Shown here: positions 41,490-50,739 of the stretch, piece by piece
Numbering within the stretch: the stretch's first letter is position 1
Layout: every line of letters starts with the position of its first letter
NCBI RefSeq assembly: GCF_009760915.1
Contig: NZ_VIDQ01000002.1
Span: 124,001-188,000 of the forward strand
DNA from: Azohydromonas aeria
GTDB taxonomy: Bacteria; Pseudomonadota; Gammaproteobacteria; Burkholderiales; Burkholderiaceae_C
Direction: 5' to 3'
DNA length: 64,000 nt
The notes under the pieces: generated by a model
Database searches by the model: none
The model's input: only the letters and a program-made list of their open reading frames with translations
Told to the model about the DNA's origin: nothing
Translations under genes and position numbers: made by a program

Positions 41490-43184
41490 TCAGAAAGTGC
41501 GACGCAGGAAGAACGACAGGTAGTCGCGGTCGGCAAATGCCTGCTTGAACGTGCGGTGTCCGGCTTCGATGAAGGGACCGGCGCTGCCGAAGTAGTGCGT
41601 GACGTTGAGTCCGAAGCGCCAGTCGCCGAGGTACGCGCCGTTGATGCCGATGCTCACGTCGCCGGTGCCCTTGCCCAGAAACGGCCCCACGACGGAGGAG
41701 TTGCCATCGATGCCATAACCCACGCCGACGGGCACGCTCAGGTCCAGCCCGGGGAGCACCTGGCGGTACTTGGGCTCGAACACGAAGCGGATGTTGGTGG
41801 CGTCGCGCGTGGCGTTGGGGTTGAGCGCCGCGGCATTCTTCGTGATGGAAAGGCGCCGGTTCCAGGCCAGTTCGCCGACGAAATCCGCCTCGCGCGCCAG
41901 GAAGCTCGGGCCCAGGCTGGCGATCCAGTTGATCTGCGCATGCGCCGAGCGGCCCACCGCGTACAGCGGATTGCTGCTGTTGTTGGCGCCTGCGACATCG
42001 AGCTGCGCGTCGCTGTCCAGAGGCGTGTTGCTGCGCAGGGACACTTCGCCGGCGATGTTCACGTTGTCCAGCGTGGTGTTGAAGCTGCCGCCCACAGCCC
42101 GGATGCCTTCGTGGAAAGCCCACTGGTAGTTGCCGATCTGCAGTCCGGCGGCGCTGGCCACCGGCGCGGCGGAGGGATGCAGGTACAGCCCCGAGGGGCC
42201 GCGGTCGTTCCACTGCACGGCGTACAGGCCGTAGTCGACCTCACCGACGTGGAAACGCATCTGCAGGCCGAACTGGCCCGACTTCTTCGCGCGCAGGTCG
42301 CCCTGGCGGTAGAAGGCGACGTTGCCCGCGGGCGAGGAGCCGACGATCAGCCGCTCGCCGCCGGTGGCGAGCGAATCCATGGCGGAGAAGTAGCTGCCCG
42401 AGGCCGGAAGCCGGTCAGGCTTCCAGTCCAGCATGTAGTAGCCGCCCACCGTCACGTCCGGGTTGATCTGCAACTGCCCGGAGAGCTGGTTGACCGGCAT
42501 CATGAATTCCTTGAACTGCGCGTTGGGCACGCTCGCAGCCTTGATGACGTCGATCGAAGCCTGCGCCGCCGCGATGCCGTTGGCGCCGTAGAACAGGCTC
42601 TCGCCGTATAGCACCGTGTGCTTGCCCGCACGCACGGTGCTGGACATGTCGCCGAACTTGAACTTGCCGAAGACGAAGGCGTCGAGCACCTCCGAATAGC
42701 CGCCTTGCAGACGGCGCGTGGCGTCGGTGAACTGGTTGTACGGAACCGAGAAGGGGTTCGCGGTGCCGGGCGAGTCGTTGGCGTTGTGGTCGCGCTGGTA
42801 CACCGTGTCGTACCAGCCTGCACCGGAGATGCGGAAGCCGAGGTTGCGCCAGGAGACGTCAAGCTCGCTGAGCACGTCGAGCCGGTTGGAGACCAGGCCG
42901 CGCTTGAAATTGCGGCTGCCGTCGTCGGTATTGGGAAAGTAGTTGGGCGAGGCCGGGTCGTAGTTCTGGCCACCGACGATCGACTGGGAAGGGTTTTCCA
43001 GGCGATAGCCGCTGCTGTACTTCAGCGTGGTGTCCCAGAGCACCTTGAGGTCCGGATTGCCGGTATCCACCTCGAAGGCCAGCGCCGGCGTGCCGGCGAT
43101 GGCGATCAACGCGGCCAGGGCCAGCGCGCGGGGTCGTACAGGCGGGACTTGGGGCCCGGCCCCTTGGCACGGCACATGGTTCAT
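41490..43184 (-). CDS. DUF1302 outer-membrane beta-barrel protein
   Basis: A 564-residue exported protein, first gene of the long minus-strand cluster. The signal peptide ends PALAFEVD; then DNPDL-like GNPDLKVLWDTTLKYSSGYRLENPSQ, SWRNLGFRISGAGWYDTVYQ and HTVLYGESLF are typical of DUF1302. It ends in DYLSFFLRRTF, a C-terminal aromatic residue as in outer-membrane barrels. AAGGAGACACCAAGTG precedes the ATG. Members are probable outer-membrane channels for hydrophobic or aromatic compounds. Regulated, presumably, by the divergent tandem LysR proteins. Confidence 0.92.
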   Translation of the reverse strand: MNHVPCQGAGPQVPPVRPRALALAALIAIAGTPALAFEVDTGNPDLKVLWDTTLKYSSGYRLENPSQSIVGGQNYDPASPNYFPNTDDGSRNFKRGLVSNRLDVLSELDVSWRNLGFRISGAGWYDTVYQRDHNANDSPGTANPFSVPYNQFTDATRRLQGGYSEVLDAFVFGKFKFGDMSSTVRAGKHTVLYGESLFYGANGIAAAQASIDVIKAASVPNAQFKEFMMPVNQLSGQLQINPDVTVGGYYMLDWKPDRLPASGSYFSAMDSLATGGERLIVGSSPAGNVAFYRQGDLRAKKSGQFGLQMRFHVGEVDYGLYAVQWNDRGPSGLYLHPSAAPVASAAGLQIGNYQWAFHEGIRAVGGSFNTTLDNVNIAGEVSLRSNTPLDSDAQLDVAGANNSSNPLYAVGRSAHAQINWIASLGPSFLAREADFVGELAWNRRLSITKNAAALNPNATRDATNIRFVFEPKYRQVLPGLDLSVPVGVGYGIDGNSSVVGPFLGKGTGDVSIGINGAYLGDWRFGLNVTHYFGSAGPFIEAGHRTFKQAFADRDYLSFFLRRTF

Positions 43185-43539
43185 CACTTGGTGTCTCCTT
43201 CTCGGCTTTTTGAAAGGACGCTCTTGGGCGTCTGGGAATTCCGGCCGAACATCGGCACGGGCATGGCTTCGCCCAAGCGGCCTATTCAGGGTCGCCCTGG
43301 GACAACGGGAAAACGGTGGGTGCGCGGTCCGCACCCGAAGTCAGGAAGATCGGCTTTTGCGCCGCTTAGAACAGCCGTCCAGACCCGAACGAAGAATTGC
43401 TTTGCGTCATGTCTGCACTGCCTGTTCCCTTGATGTGGCGCAATCCTAAAAATGCACGGACCCGCTGGGAATCAGTTTGTCTTGATGCGACCTTTCGATG
43501 GCATCGTAAGATCAGGGTTTCTACTGTCAAAATGGCAGG
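43185..43539. promoter_or_regulatory. Divergent control region between DUF1302 and first LysR gene
   Basis: No gene is seen in these 355 bases. A perfect inverted repeat GGGTGCG-CGGTC-CGCACCC lies at 43318-43336, about 134 bases before the DUF1302 start, and CGATG-G-CATCG at 43496-43506 lies 34 bases before the LysR start. Either could be a LysR site; the second sits where autorepression sites usually are. Promoter boxes are not evident. Confidence 0.45.
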
Positions 43540-44505
43540 ATGCGACTCGGCCACTTCGACCTCAACCTCTTTGTCACCCTGGACGCGCTGCTGGAGACCT
43601 GCAGCATCAGCCGCGCGAGCGAGCGACTGCACATCGGTCCCTCGGCCACCAGCAGCGCGCTGGGACGGCTGCGGGAGCAGTTCGGGGACGAACTGCTGGT
43701 GCAGGTCGGGCGGCGCATGCAACTCACGCCACTCGCGCAGAGCCTGCGCCAGCCCGTGCGCGACATCCTGCTGCGCGCACAAGCCACGCTGGCTGCCAGC
43801 GACGCCTTTGACCCCACGTCGGCCAAGCGGTGTTTCGTCTTCAACGCGTCGGACTACGCGACGACGGTGCTGCTCACGCCGCTGGCCCAGATGCTCGAAC
43901 GCGAGGCCCCAGGCATCACCATCGACATCGTAAGCCTGGGCTCCAACAACCTGCAGCGCCTGGAGCGCGGCGAAGTCGACTTCGCCATCTATCCCAACGT
44001 CATTGCCAGTCCCGAGCACCCGCAGGAGCCACTTTTCAGCGAAAGCTACAGCTGCGTCGTGTGGACGGGGTATCACCTCAAGGGCGATGCGCTGACCTTG
44101 GACGAGTACATGGCTGCACGCCACGTCGCGGCACAGCTTGGCGAGCAGCGCGTGAGTTCGTTCGAGAGCTGGTTCATGTCAAAGCACGGCGTAGGACGCA
44201 ATGTGGTGGTGGCGGCGAGCTCGTTCAACGCGCTGCCTTTTCTTGTCGTGGGCACGCAGCGCATCGCCACCATGTTCACGCGGCTGGCCCGCATGTATTC
44301 GCGAATGCTGCCGTTGCGCATCCTGCCGCCTCCATTCGAAATTCCAGACCTGCAGCTGGTGATGCAGTGGAACCGCCATCACGATCTGGACGCAGCGCAC
44401 ATGTGGCTGCGTCAGCGTTTGCAGGCCGTAGCAGCCGAAGCGATGAACGAAACATCTCCATCAAAAGAAATTGCAAGCGCAACTTTCTCACTGCAGATCA
44501 GCTGA
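43540..44505 (+). CDS. LysR-family transcriptional regulator (tandem copy 1)
   Basis: A 321-residue LysR protein of the NodD/NahR-like type. N-terminal HTH: MRLGHFDLNLFVTLDALLETCSISRASERLHIGPSATSSALGRLREQFGDELLVQVGRRM. The effector domain begins near residue 95 (CFVFNASDYATTVLLTPLAQ). The start is the first ATG; upstream bases lack a strong ribosome site. It diverges from the DUF1302-led cluster and so is its probable activator. A close paralogue follows 118 bases downstream. Confidence 0.93.
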   Translation: MRLGHFDLNLFVTLDALLETCSISRASERLHIGPSATSSALGRLREQFGDELLVQVGRRMQLTPLAQSLRQPVRDILLRAQATLAASDAFDPTSAKRCFVFNASDYATTVLLTPLAQMLEREAPGITIDIVSLGSNNLQRLERGEVDFAIYPNVIASPEHPQEPLFSESYSCVVWTGYHLKGDALTLDEYMAARHVAAQLGEQRVSSFESWFMSKHGVGRNVVVAASSFNALPFLVVGTQRIATMFTRLARMYSRMLPLRILPPPFEIPDLQLVMQWNRHHDLDAAHMWLRQRLQAVAAEAMNETSPSKEIASATFSLQIS

Positions 44506-44623
44506 TGCCGCGTTGCACGAATAGGATTAAATTCTTGCCCGTTGAGACGGCCTGAGGCGTCCAAGTCATCGGAGTTCCGAGCTTATTTCGTCGAGCCAGG
44601 CGCCGTGCTGCAAGAATGACGAC

Positions 44624-45586
44624 ATGCGATTGGGACACTTCGACCTCAACCTTCTCGTCACGCTGGACGCGCTGCTGGAAACCTGCAGCATCAGCCGAGC
44701 CAGCGAGCGCCTGCACATCGGGGCGTCGGCCACCAGCAGCGCGCTGGGACGGCTTCGCGAGCAGTTCGGCGACGAGTTGCTGGTGCAGGTCGGGCGCCGC
44801 ATGCAACCCACGCCGCTGGCGCAGAGCTTGCGCCAGCCCGTGCGCGACATCCTCCTGCGCGCGCAGGCTACGCTGGCTGCCAGTGCGGAGTTCGATCCGT
44901 CGAGCGCCCAGCGCCGCTTCATCTTCAACGCCTCGGATTACGCGACTACCGTGCTGTTGACACCGCTGGCACAGTTGCTTGAGTCCGAAGCCCCAGGCAT
45001 TTCTCTCGACATCGTGAGCTTGGGCTCCAACAACCTGCAGCGCCTGGAGCGCGGCGAAGTCGACTTCGCCATCTATCCCACCGTCAACGCCAGCCCCGAC
45101 CATCCGCAGGAGCCTCTGCTCAACGAAACCTACAGCTGTGTCGTCTGGACGGGATACCAGCTACGCTCGAACACGTTATCGTTCGAAGACTACATGGCAG
45201 CGCGCCATGTCGCTGCGCAGTTTGGCGACCAGCGCGTCAACACGTTCGAGAGCTGGTTCCTGTCCAAGCATGGCGTTGCACGCAACGTGGTGGCGACAAC
45301 CAGTACGTTCAACGCACTGCCATTGCTGGTGGTGGGCACGCAGCGCATCGCCACCATGCACACGCGGCTGGCGCGCATGTACGCCCGCATGCTTCCCCTG
45401 CGGGTGCTGCCGCCGCCCTTTGCAATTCCGGAATTGCAGCTGGTGATGCAGTGGAATCGCCATCACGACCTGGATGCCGCGCACATGTGGCTGCGCCAGC
45501 GTCTGCAAGCCATTGCCGCGGAGGCCCTGCACGAGGCCCCACCTTCCGATGGCTTGTTCACTCCGCTGCAGGTGCTCATGGGCTGA
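44624..45586 (+). CDS. LysR-family transcriptional regulator (tandem copy 2)
   Basis: A 320-residue paralogue of the preceding gene. The first 60 residues differ at only two positions (Leu11 for Phe, Ala34 for Pro), so both should bind the same DNA site. Differences concentrate in the effector domain (for example TLSFEDYMAARHVAAQFGDQ against TLDEYMAARHVAAQLGEQ) and in the last 15 residues. It probably arose by tandem duplication and senses a different or related effector for the same cluster. Confidence 0.93.
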   Translation: MRLGHFDLNLLVTLDALLETCSISRASERLHIGASATSSALGRLREQFGDELLVQVGRRMQPTPLAQSLRQPVRDILLRAQATLAASAEFDPSSAQRRFIFNASDYATTVLLTPLAQLLESEAPGISLDIVSLGSNNLQRLERGEVDFAIYPTVNASPDHPQEPLLNETYSCVVWTGYQLRSNTLSFEDYMAARHVAAQFGDQRVNTFESWFLSKHGVARNVVATTSTFNALPLLVVGTQRIATMHTRLARMYARMLPLRVLPPPFAIPELQLVMQWNRHHDLDAAHMWLRQRLQAIAAEALHEAPPSDGLFTPLQVLMG

Positions 45587-45827
45587 GTGAAGCCTGTAGC
45601 ACACAGCTTGAAGTGCACCGACTCGGATGGGATGCAGTTCCCGAACCGTGCAACAGCCAAATTGAAGCCTTTGGTCATCACGGTCAAAGTCAGGAGGCGG
45701 TTCAGCCAGCATGGCCATGGTCAGCGTGCCACACGCGCTTCACATTGCAATGCAGCCCGTCCTCAGGCGGGATGCCCGGCGCGGCTCATGCAGACAAATG
45801 CCCCGGCGGCACCGGCCCGGCAGTGGC
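45587..45827. other. Noncoding stretch between second LysR gene and dadA remnant
   Basis: Convergent gap with no supported gene; short frames on both strands lack family features. I see no clear terminator hairpin with a T-tract for either flanking gene. Confidence 0.5.
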
Positions 45828-45945
45828 AAATGCTGATCTGCAACGTCGGCCCGGGCTGGCGTTCGATGACCTCGATACCTTGTTGCACCGATCAGTAGTC
45901 GGTGGTCACGCCCACCACGCCAGCACCCAGTACCACGACGCTCAT
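45828..45945 (-). pseudogene. dadA: Remnant of D-amino-acid dehydrogenase (dadA), N-terminal piece
   Basis: Reading the minus strand from ATG 45945 gives MSVVVLGAGVVGVTTDY, then an in-frame TGA, then SVQQGIEVIERQPGPTLQIS. This matches the first 40 or so residues of DadA (MxVVVLGxGVVGVTxAWYL...GHEVTVIDRxPGPALETS). Similarity then fades in all frames, and no catalytic domain follows. It starts five bases after the aminotransferase stop, as if it were once the next gene of that operon. With a stop at codon 18 and most of the gene gone it cannot make an enzyme. Confidence 0.75.
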
Positions 45946-45950
45946 GCTGT

Positions 45951-47246
45951 TCACCTTGCGGCCGATGCGGCAAATGCCGTGCTGATGTCCTGTGTCACCT
46001 CCAAAAAGCGGTCCACGTCTTCTGCCGTATGGCAATGCAACGGCGACACGCGCACTGCGCCCTCGATACCGAAGGATTCCAACATGCGCCTGGAGTACAA
46101 GCTGGAGGCAACGCGTTCATAGACGATGACACCGCGCTTCTCGTACTCGCGCACGGCCTGAGTGTGCTCCAGGCCCTCCAGGGCAATGGCCAGAATCAGG
46201 TCTCGCTTGGGCAAGTCGTCATGGTCGAGCAGCACAGTTACGCCGGGCAAGCGCCGAAGACCCGACACGCGGTCCGATCCTTCGAGCAGCCGCGCCAGCA
46301 GCGCACGCTCGTGCGCGCCGATGCGCTCCATGCCGCAGGCAAAGAGCGTGCGCCGATCCGTATCGGCGGTGAAGTGGGCGCCAATCCAGCAGACGTAGTT
46401 CACGATCTCGGTGATGGCGGCGAACTGCCACGGTGCCGCGCTGCCCAGGTCCCAGAAGTCCGCCTTCTTGCCGGCGAGCTTGTGGTGGGGCAACACCGCG
46501 GCCCGTTCCGACAGCCAAGAGAATCCCGAACCGCGGCAACCGAAGAACTTGTACGGCGCGATGTTGATGCCGTCCACCGGCGTCTTATGCACATCGATGA
46601 GCCCGTGGGGGGCGTGCTGCACCGCGTCCACGATCACGTACAGGTCGGGCTTGACCTCGCGGGCACGCCGGACCACCTCCTCCAGGTCCAGCTTCGCGCC
46701 AGAGATGTTGGAGGCGTAGATCAGCGACAGCACACAGGTTCGCTCATCAATCAGCCGCACGACCGCATCGACGTCGATGCCGCCCGTTTCGGGATTGCTG
46801 TACGCCACGCGCAGTTCCTTGCCGAGCCGCTGGGCGTAGAGGGACGCTGCGTCATAGGCTGAAGGATGTTCCAGCACGGTGGTCACGATGTTTTCGCCGG
46901 GTACGTTCTCAGTCACGGCGCGCATCATGTCGAACATGGCGCCCGACGCGGTGAGCGAAGCGTAGACGGCACCTCCCTTGGCATTGAGCAACAGGCGCAC
47001 GTCCTCGGTACCCCTGGCCTGCACGTCTTGCAGACAGCGGGCGACCTCGTGGATGCGCTCTGGGCAGTCAGGCACCGCATCCACCTTCGCAGCGGCCTCC
47101 ACGGCTGCCTTCAAGCGCAGGGAGCCGCCGGCGTTCTCAAAGAACAGACGCTGGCGCCCCATCGGGTCATGGTCGACGTAGTAGAAGCGGTCCTTGATCT
47201 CGCGGGAAAGCTCGGCGGAAAAGAGCTGGCCTTTGTCGGTGTTCAT
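45951..47246 (-). CDS. PLP-dependent class V aminotransferase (cysteine-desulfurase/isopenicillin-N-epimerase-like)
   Basis: A 431-residue fold-type I PLP enzyme. The aspartate of the cofactor ring site is in YVIVDAVQHAPHG, and the Schiff-base lysine is in INIAPYKFFGCRGSGF. FFENAGGSLRLK at the N-terminus and AVRVSPLHCHTAEDVDRFL at the C-terminus are class V features. I choose ATG 47246, which has AAGG nine bases upstream; ATG 47255 abuts the ribosome site. Next to a polar amino-acid ABC importer and a dadA remnant, it probably transforms an imported amino acid by transamination, epimerisation or elimination. Confidence 0.87.
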   Translation of the reverse strand: MNTDKGQLFSAELSREIKDRFYYVDHDPMGRQRLFFENAGGSLRLKAAVEAAAKVDAVPDCPERIHEVARCLQDVQARGTEDVRLLLNAKGGAVYASLTASGAMFDMMRAVTENVPGENIVTTVLEHPSAYDAASLYAQRLGKELRVAYSNPETGGIDVDAVVRLIDERTCVLSLIYASNISGAKLDLEEVVRRAREVKPDLYVIVDAVQHAPHGLIDVHKTPVDGINIAPYKFFGCRGSGFSWLSERAAVLPHHKLAGKKADFWDLGSAAPWQFAAITEIVNYVCWIGAHFTADTDRRTLFACGMERIGAHERALLARLLEGSDRVSGLRRLPGVTVLLDHDDLPKRDLILAIALEGLEHTQAVREYEKRGVIVYERVASSLYSRRMLESFGIEGAVRVSPLHCHTAEDVDRFLEVTQDISTAFAASAAR

Positions 47247-47408
47247 GTGATGCATCCTTGGTTCAGGGGCTGCCAGTGCCAGCACATGGTCTGGAATCCG
47301 GACGAGCGAAGCCGGTGCGCGCTGCCGCACGCACATGTTCAGGTTGGGTGGGAAGGCCCGATACGGGGCGGGCCAGGTTCGTGGCGGCGACCGCGCGAGG
47401 TGCTTCGC

Positions 47409-48170
47409 CTAGTGCGAGCGCAGGTCGGAGAGGAACTTGCGCGCGCGCTCGCTTTGAGGATTGGTGAAGAAGCTCTCGGGCGTGCCCGTCTCAACCAGGC
47501 GTCCCTGCTCCAAGAACCATACCTTGTCGGCCACCTCGCGCGCAAAGTTCATCTCGTGGGTAACGCACATCATGGTCATGCCGTCACGCGCCAGGCTCTT
47601 CATCACCTGCAGCACCTCGCCCACCATTTCCGGGTCCAGCGCGCTGGTGGGCTCGTCGAACAGCATGGCGGGTGGGTCCATGGCCAGGGCCCGCGCAATG
47701 GCCACGCGCTGCTGCTGACCGCCGGAGAGTTGCCCTGGAAAGGCATCGGCCTTGGCCGCAAGGCCCACCCGCCGCAGCAGCTCTTCGGCCCGCTCGCGCG
47801 CCTCGGCCTTTGACTTCTTGAGTACCGTCATGGGCGCCAGGGCGATGTTTTCGGCCACCGACAGATGCGGGAACAGGTTGAAGCTCTGGAACACGAAACC
47901 GACGTGGCTCCTGAACTTGTTGAGGTCCAGCCCGGCGGCATGCACGTCTTGGCCATCGAAGTCAATGCGCCCGCCCTGGATGTCCTCTAGCCGGTTGACG
48001 GTGCGAATCAGCGTGGACTTGCCCGAACCGGAGGGGCCGCAAAGCACGACCACCTCGCCCTTGCCGACGCTGGCCGTGATGCCATCGAGGGCGTGGTAGG
48101 TGCCATACCATTTGTTGACTCCTTGGAAAGAAATCATCGGCGAAATCTGCGCACTGGGAACGGAATGCAT
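47409..48170 (-). CDS. Polar amino-acid ABC transporter ATP-binding protein (GlnQ/GltL-like)
   Basis: A 253-residue ABC ATPase. Walker [11 protein letters not shown]-loop [13 protein letters not shown], signature [15 protein letters not shown], Walker [14 protein letters not shown] and switch His in CVTHEMNFA are intact. I start at ATG 48170, where AGGAGCCTTCGCC gives a good ribosome site. ATG 48200 overlaps the permease stop (ATGA) and would add 10 residues, and ATG 48137 is also possible. Last gene of the importer operon. Confidence 0.92.
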   Translation of the reverse strand: MHSVPSAQISPMISFQGVNKWYGTYHALDGITASVGKGEVVVLCGPSGSGKSTLIRTVNRLEDIQGGRIDFDGQDVHAAGLDLNKFRSHVGFVFQSFNLFPHLSVAENIALAPMTVLKKSKAEARERAEELLRRVGLAAKADAFPGQLSGGQQQRVAIARALAMDPPAMLFDEPTSALDPEMVGEVLQVMKSLARDGMTMMCVTHEMNFAREVADKVWFLEQGRLVETGTPESFFTNPQSERARKFLSDLRSH

Positions 48171-48196
48171 GGCGAAGGCTCCTGCGATATCGGGAC

Positions 48197-48949
48197 TCAT
48201 TGGACGACCCGCATGGCGCCGGCCGTGGAAGGCGAGGGCTTGGCCGGCGTCGCGATGCCAGCACGCTTGCGGGCGATCCTGCGCTCCACGTGCCGAGCGA
48301 GTTGCGACAGCGAGAAGCACAGGGCGAAATAGATGGCCGCTAGGATCAGGTACACCTCGAACGGCTTGGTCAGCAGCGTGCTGTTGACCTGGTTGGCTGC
48401 GAACGTCAGCTCGTTGACGCTGATGACGTAGCCCAGCGAGGTTTCCTTGATGGTGGAAACGAACTGGCTGATCATGGCCGGCACCATGTTGTAGAGCGCC
48501 TGCGGCAGGATGACCTTGAAGGTGGCCTGCATGTAGCTCAGGCCGATGGCACGAGCGGCTTCCGTCTGCCCGGGAGGCAGTGCCTGGATACCGGCACGCA
48601 CGATCTCGGCAAGGTAGGCGGCCTGGTAGATGACCAGCGTTACCAGCATGGTCGTGAAGCCGCTTACCGTCTGCCCGATCAGCAGCGGGATGAAGAAGTA
48701 CACCCAGAAGATGAACATGATCAGCGGCACGCCGCGCACCACGTAGACCAGCACGGTCGCGGGCCGGCGCAGCCAGGCCATCGGGCTCACCCGGGCCAGT
48801 GCGATGGCCACGCCCAGCGGGAACGCCAGCAGCAGGCCCAGTACCGACAGGATGAACGTGATGGCCAGGCCGCCCAGCGGGCCGTGCGGATACTGGCCTA
48901 CCAGCAGCAGCATGCCGTGGTCGCGCAGGATGGAGAGGATGTCGTTCAT
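48197..48949 (-). CDS. Polar amino-acid ABC transporter permease (GltK-like)
   Basis: A 250-residue inner-membrane permease of the HisMQ/GltJK group with about five helices. The opening [33 protein letters not shown] and the EAA loop [41 protein letters not shown] are diagnostic. It lies 7 bases after the second permease gene and overlaps or abuts the ATPase start. A Lys/Arg-rich tail follows the last helix. Confidence 0.92.
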   Translation of the reverse strand: MNDILSILRDHGMLLLVGQYPHGPLGGLAITFILSVLGLLLAFPLGVAIALARVSPMAWLRRPATVLVYVVRGVPLIMFIFWVYFFIPLLIGQTVSGFTTMLVTLVIYQAAYLAEIVRAGIQALPPGQTEAARAIGLSYMQATFKVILPQALYNMVPAMISQFVSTIKETSLGYVISVNELTFAANQVNSTLLTKPFEVYLILAAIYFALCFSLSQLARHVERRIARKRAGIATPAKPSPSTAGAMRVVQ

Positions 48950-48956
48950 GGCGCTC

Positions 48957-49655
48957 TTACCTCGTCTTGATGCGGTAGCGGCCTTCGAGGGCGGCGCCGC
49001 CGGCCATGATCAGCATCGAGATGCCCAGGTACACCAGCGTGGCGAACAGGTACACCTCCACGGTACGGAACGACTGGCTCTCGATCTCACGTGTGGCGTA
49101 GGTCAGCTCCGCCACGCCGATGGTCATGGCCAGGCTCGAGTTTTTGAACAGCAGCACCGTGTAACTCACCAGCGTTGGCAGCGCGATGCGAAGCGCTTGG
49201 GGCAGCATCACCAGCCGCGTGGCCTGCATGCAGCTCAGGCCGAGCGCCCGCGAGGCTTCGAGTTGGGCTATCGGGATAGCGCGGATGCCCGCGCGCAGGC
49301 CCTCGGACATGTAGGCTCCCATGCACAGCCCCACCGCGACGAAGGCGAACAGGAACTCGCTGCCGTTAGCGTTGAGCCACTGCTGCAGTCCGCTAGGCAA
49401 TAGGGCCGGGATGCCGAAGTACCACAGGAAGATCTGCACCAGCATGGGCACGTTCTGGTGGTACTCGACGTAGGCAGCCACTGCCGCCTGTGCCCAGCAG
49501 CTGTCGCTCATGCGGATGCTGGCCAGCACGACGCCCACCGCCATCGCCAGCACCCAGGCCAGCGCGGTGAGCTCGAACATCGTGAGCAGGCCCTCGGCTA
49601 TCCGCTGGGGGTACTCGTCCCGCAGCAGGACAGAGAAATCCAGGTTGGTGCTCAT
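48957..49655 (-). CDS. Polar amino-acid ABC transporter permease (GltJ-like)
   Basis: A 232-residue permease, partner of the preceding one. Helices begin at GLLTMFELTALAWVLAMAVGVVLASIRMS; the EAA loop reads YMSEGLRAGIRAIPIAQLEASRALGLSCMQATRLVMLPQAL. NVPMLVQIFLWYFG is the usual paired motif. The true start is MSTNLDFSVLL at 49655; the frame is open further but the extra is out of family. It follows the binding-protein gene by 46 bases. Confidence 0.92.
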   Translation of the reverse strand: MSTNLDFSVLLRDEYPQRIAEGLLTMFELTALAWVLAMAVGVVLASIRMSDSCWAQAAVAAYVEYHQNVPMLVQIFLWYFGIPALLPSGLQQWLNANGSEFLFAFVAVGLCMGAYMSEGLRAGIRAIPIAQLEASRALGLSCMQATRLVMLPQALRIALPTLVSYTVLLFKNSSLAMTIGVAELTYATREIESQSFRTVEVYLFATLVYLGISMLIMAGGAALEGRYRIKTR

Positions 49656-49701
49656 GGCTGGACGCGGTTGGTGAATGCGTGCGACATGCAGCTTGGCGGG
49701 A

Positions 49702-50520
49702 TCAACCCTTGATCGCTTCGATCTTGAAGCTGCGCTGGAGCTTGTAGGGGGTGCCCACGCCCAGCCACTTGTCGAAGATTCGGGTCGCCTCGCCCGACTT
49801 CTCCATGGCAGCCAGCGTGTCGTTGACCTGCTTGAGCAGGCCTGCCTCACCTTTGCGCACGCCAACACCCCAGGCCTCGGCCATCAGCGCGGGTTCCAGG
49901 ATGTCGATGGGTGTGGTGGCCTCGACCTGCTGCTTGAACTTCACCAGCATCAGCTCCGACACGGCAAACCCGTCCACCTTGCCCTGCTGCATGGCCAGGA
50001 AGGCTGCGGGCGGATCCTGGAACGTGACGGTCTTGGCCGTGGGCAACGCCTTTTTCACCGCCAGCTCGGAAGTCGAACCCTTGGTGGCGCTGATGCGCTT
50101 GCCGGCCAAGTCCGAGGTAGCCTTGAAGTTGTCTGCGTGACGTGCCGCCACCTTCTGCTGGCTGACGTAGTAGGCTTCGCTGTAGGCGATCTGCTCGGCG
50201 CGCTCGGGCGTCCAGCCCAAGTTCGCCGCCAGCACGTCCACGCGGCCCTGCTGCAGTTCGGGGATGCGGGCCGCCACGGAAATCAGCTTGAGCTCCAACT
50301 TGACACCCAAGCCCTTGGCCAACGCCTGGCAGAAGTCCACGTCATAGCCTTGGATTTCGCGGGTCTGCGGATTGGGGAAGCTGAACGGCTCGGCGGTGCC
50401 GAGCGTGCCGCAAACGAGCGTGCCCTTGGCCTTGATGTCAGCCAGCTGGTCGGCGCAAGCAGCCGCGGATGCCAGTAGGGACACGGCAACGACAAGGGTG
50501 GTGTGGACGGCGTGACGCAT
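49702..50520 (-). CDS. Periplasmic amino-acid-binding protein (SBP family 3)
   Basis: A 272-residue exported binding protein with signal MRHAVHTTLVVAVSLLASAAACA. Family 3 motifs are clear: ADIKAKGTLVCGTLGTAEPFSFPNPQTREIQGYDVDFCQALAKGLG, ISVAARIPELQQGRVDVLAANLGWTPER and KRISATKGSTSEL. It is the first gene of the minus-strand importer operon and diverges from a LysR gene. The ligand is probably a polar or acidic amino acid or opine-like compound; it cannot be fixed from sequence alone. Confidence 0.92.
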   Translation of the reverse strand: MRHAVHTTLVVAVSLLASAAACADQLADIKAKGTLVCGTLGTAEPFSFPNPQTREIQGYDVDFCQALAKGLGVKLELKLISVAARIPELQQGRVDVLAANLGWTPERAEQIAYSEAYYVSQQKVAARHADNFKATSDLAGKRISATKGSTSELAVKKALPTAKTVTFQDPPAAFLAMQQGKVDGFAVSELMLVKFKQQVEATTPIDILEPALMAEAWGVGVRKGEAGLLKQVNDTLAAMEKSGEATRIFDKWLGVGTPYKLQRSFKIEAIKG

Positions 50521-50705
50521 GGAAGCTCTCCAGCAAAAGGGTTAATGGTCGCCAGAAGGTGGCGCAGCTGCTCGGGCGGTGCGATCCGCGTCCTCTCAGC
50601 GTTGGGAGCGGCTAGCGCAACGGCCTGCAATGGAGAGAAGTTTGGTTCACCATTCCCTTGAGAAAAAGCGACATTTTTTTTAAAAATAAGCAGAAAAAAA
50701 TTCAC

Positions 50706-50720
50706 ATAACCAGGGTTTAT
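50706..50720. promoter_or_regulatory. LysR-type dyad upstream of the importer-linked regulator
   Basis: ATAA-N7-TTAT over 15 bases has the length and symmetry of a LysR box (T-N11-A). It lies 20 bases before the LysR start at 50740, where autorepression is common. The surrounding 50670-50710 is a run of A and T tracts, unlike the GC-rich flanks, and probably bends. The importer start is 186 bases away on the other strand. Confidence 0.5.
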
Positions 50721-50739
50721 ACGAGGCCAGTGCACCAAC

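Noticed and set aside
49702-50520. Binding protein at this locus as a sixth Bug receptor
   Set aside because: Its motifs are those of SBP family 3 and it has a complete ABC partner set.
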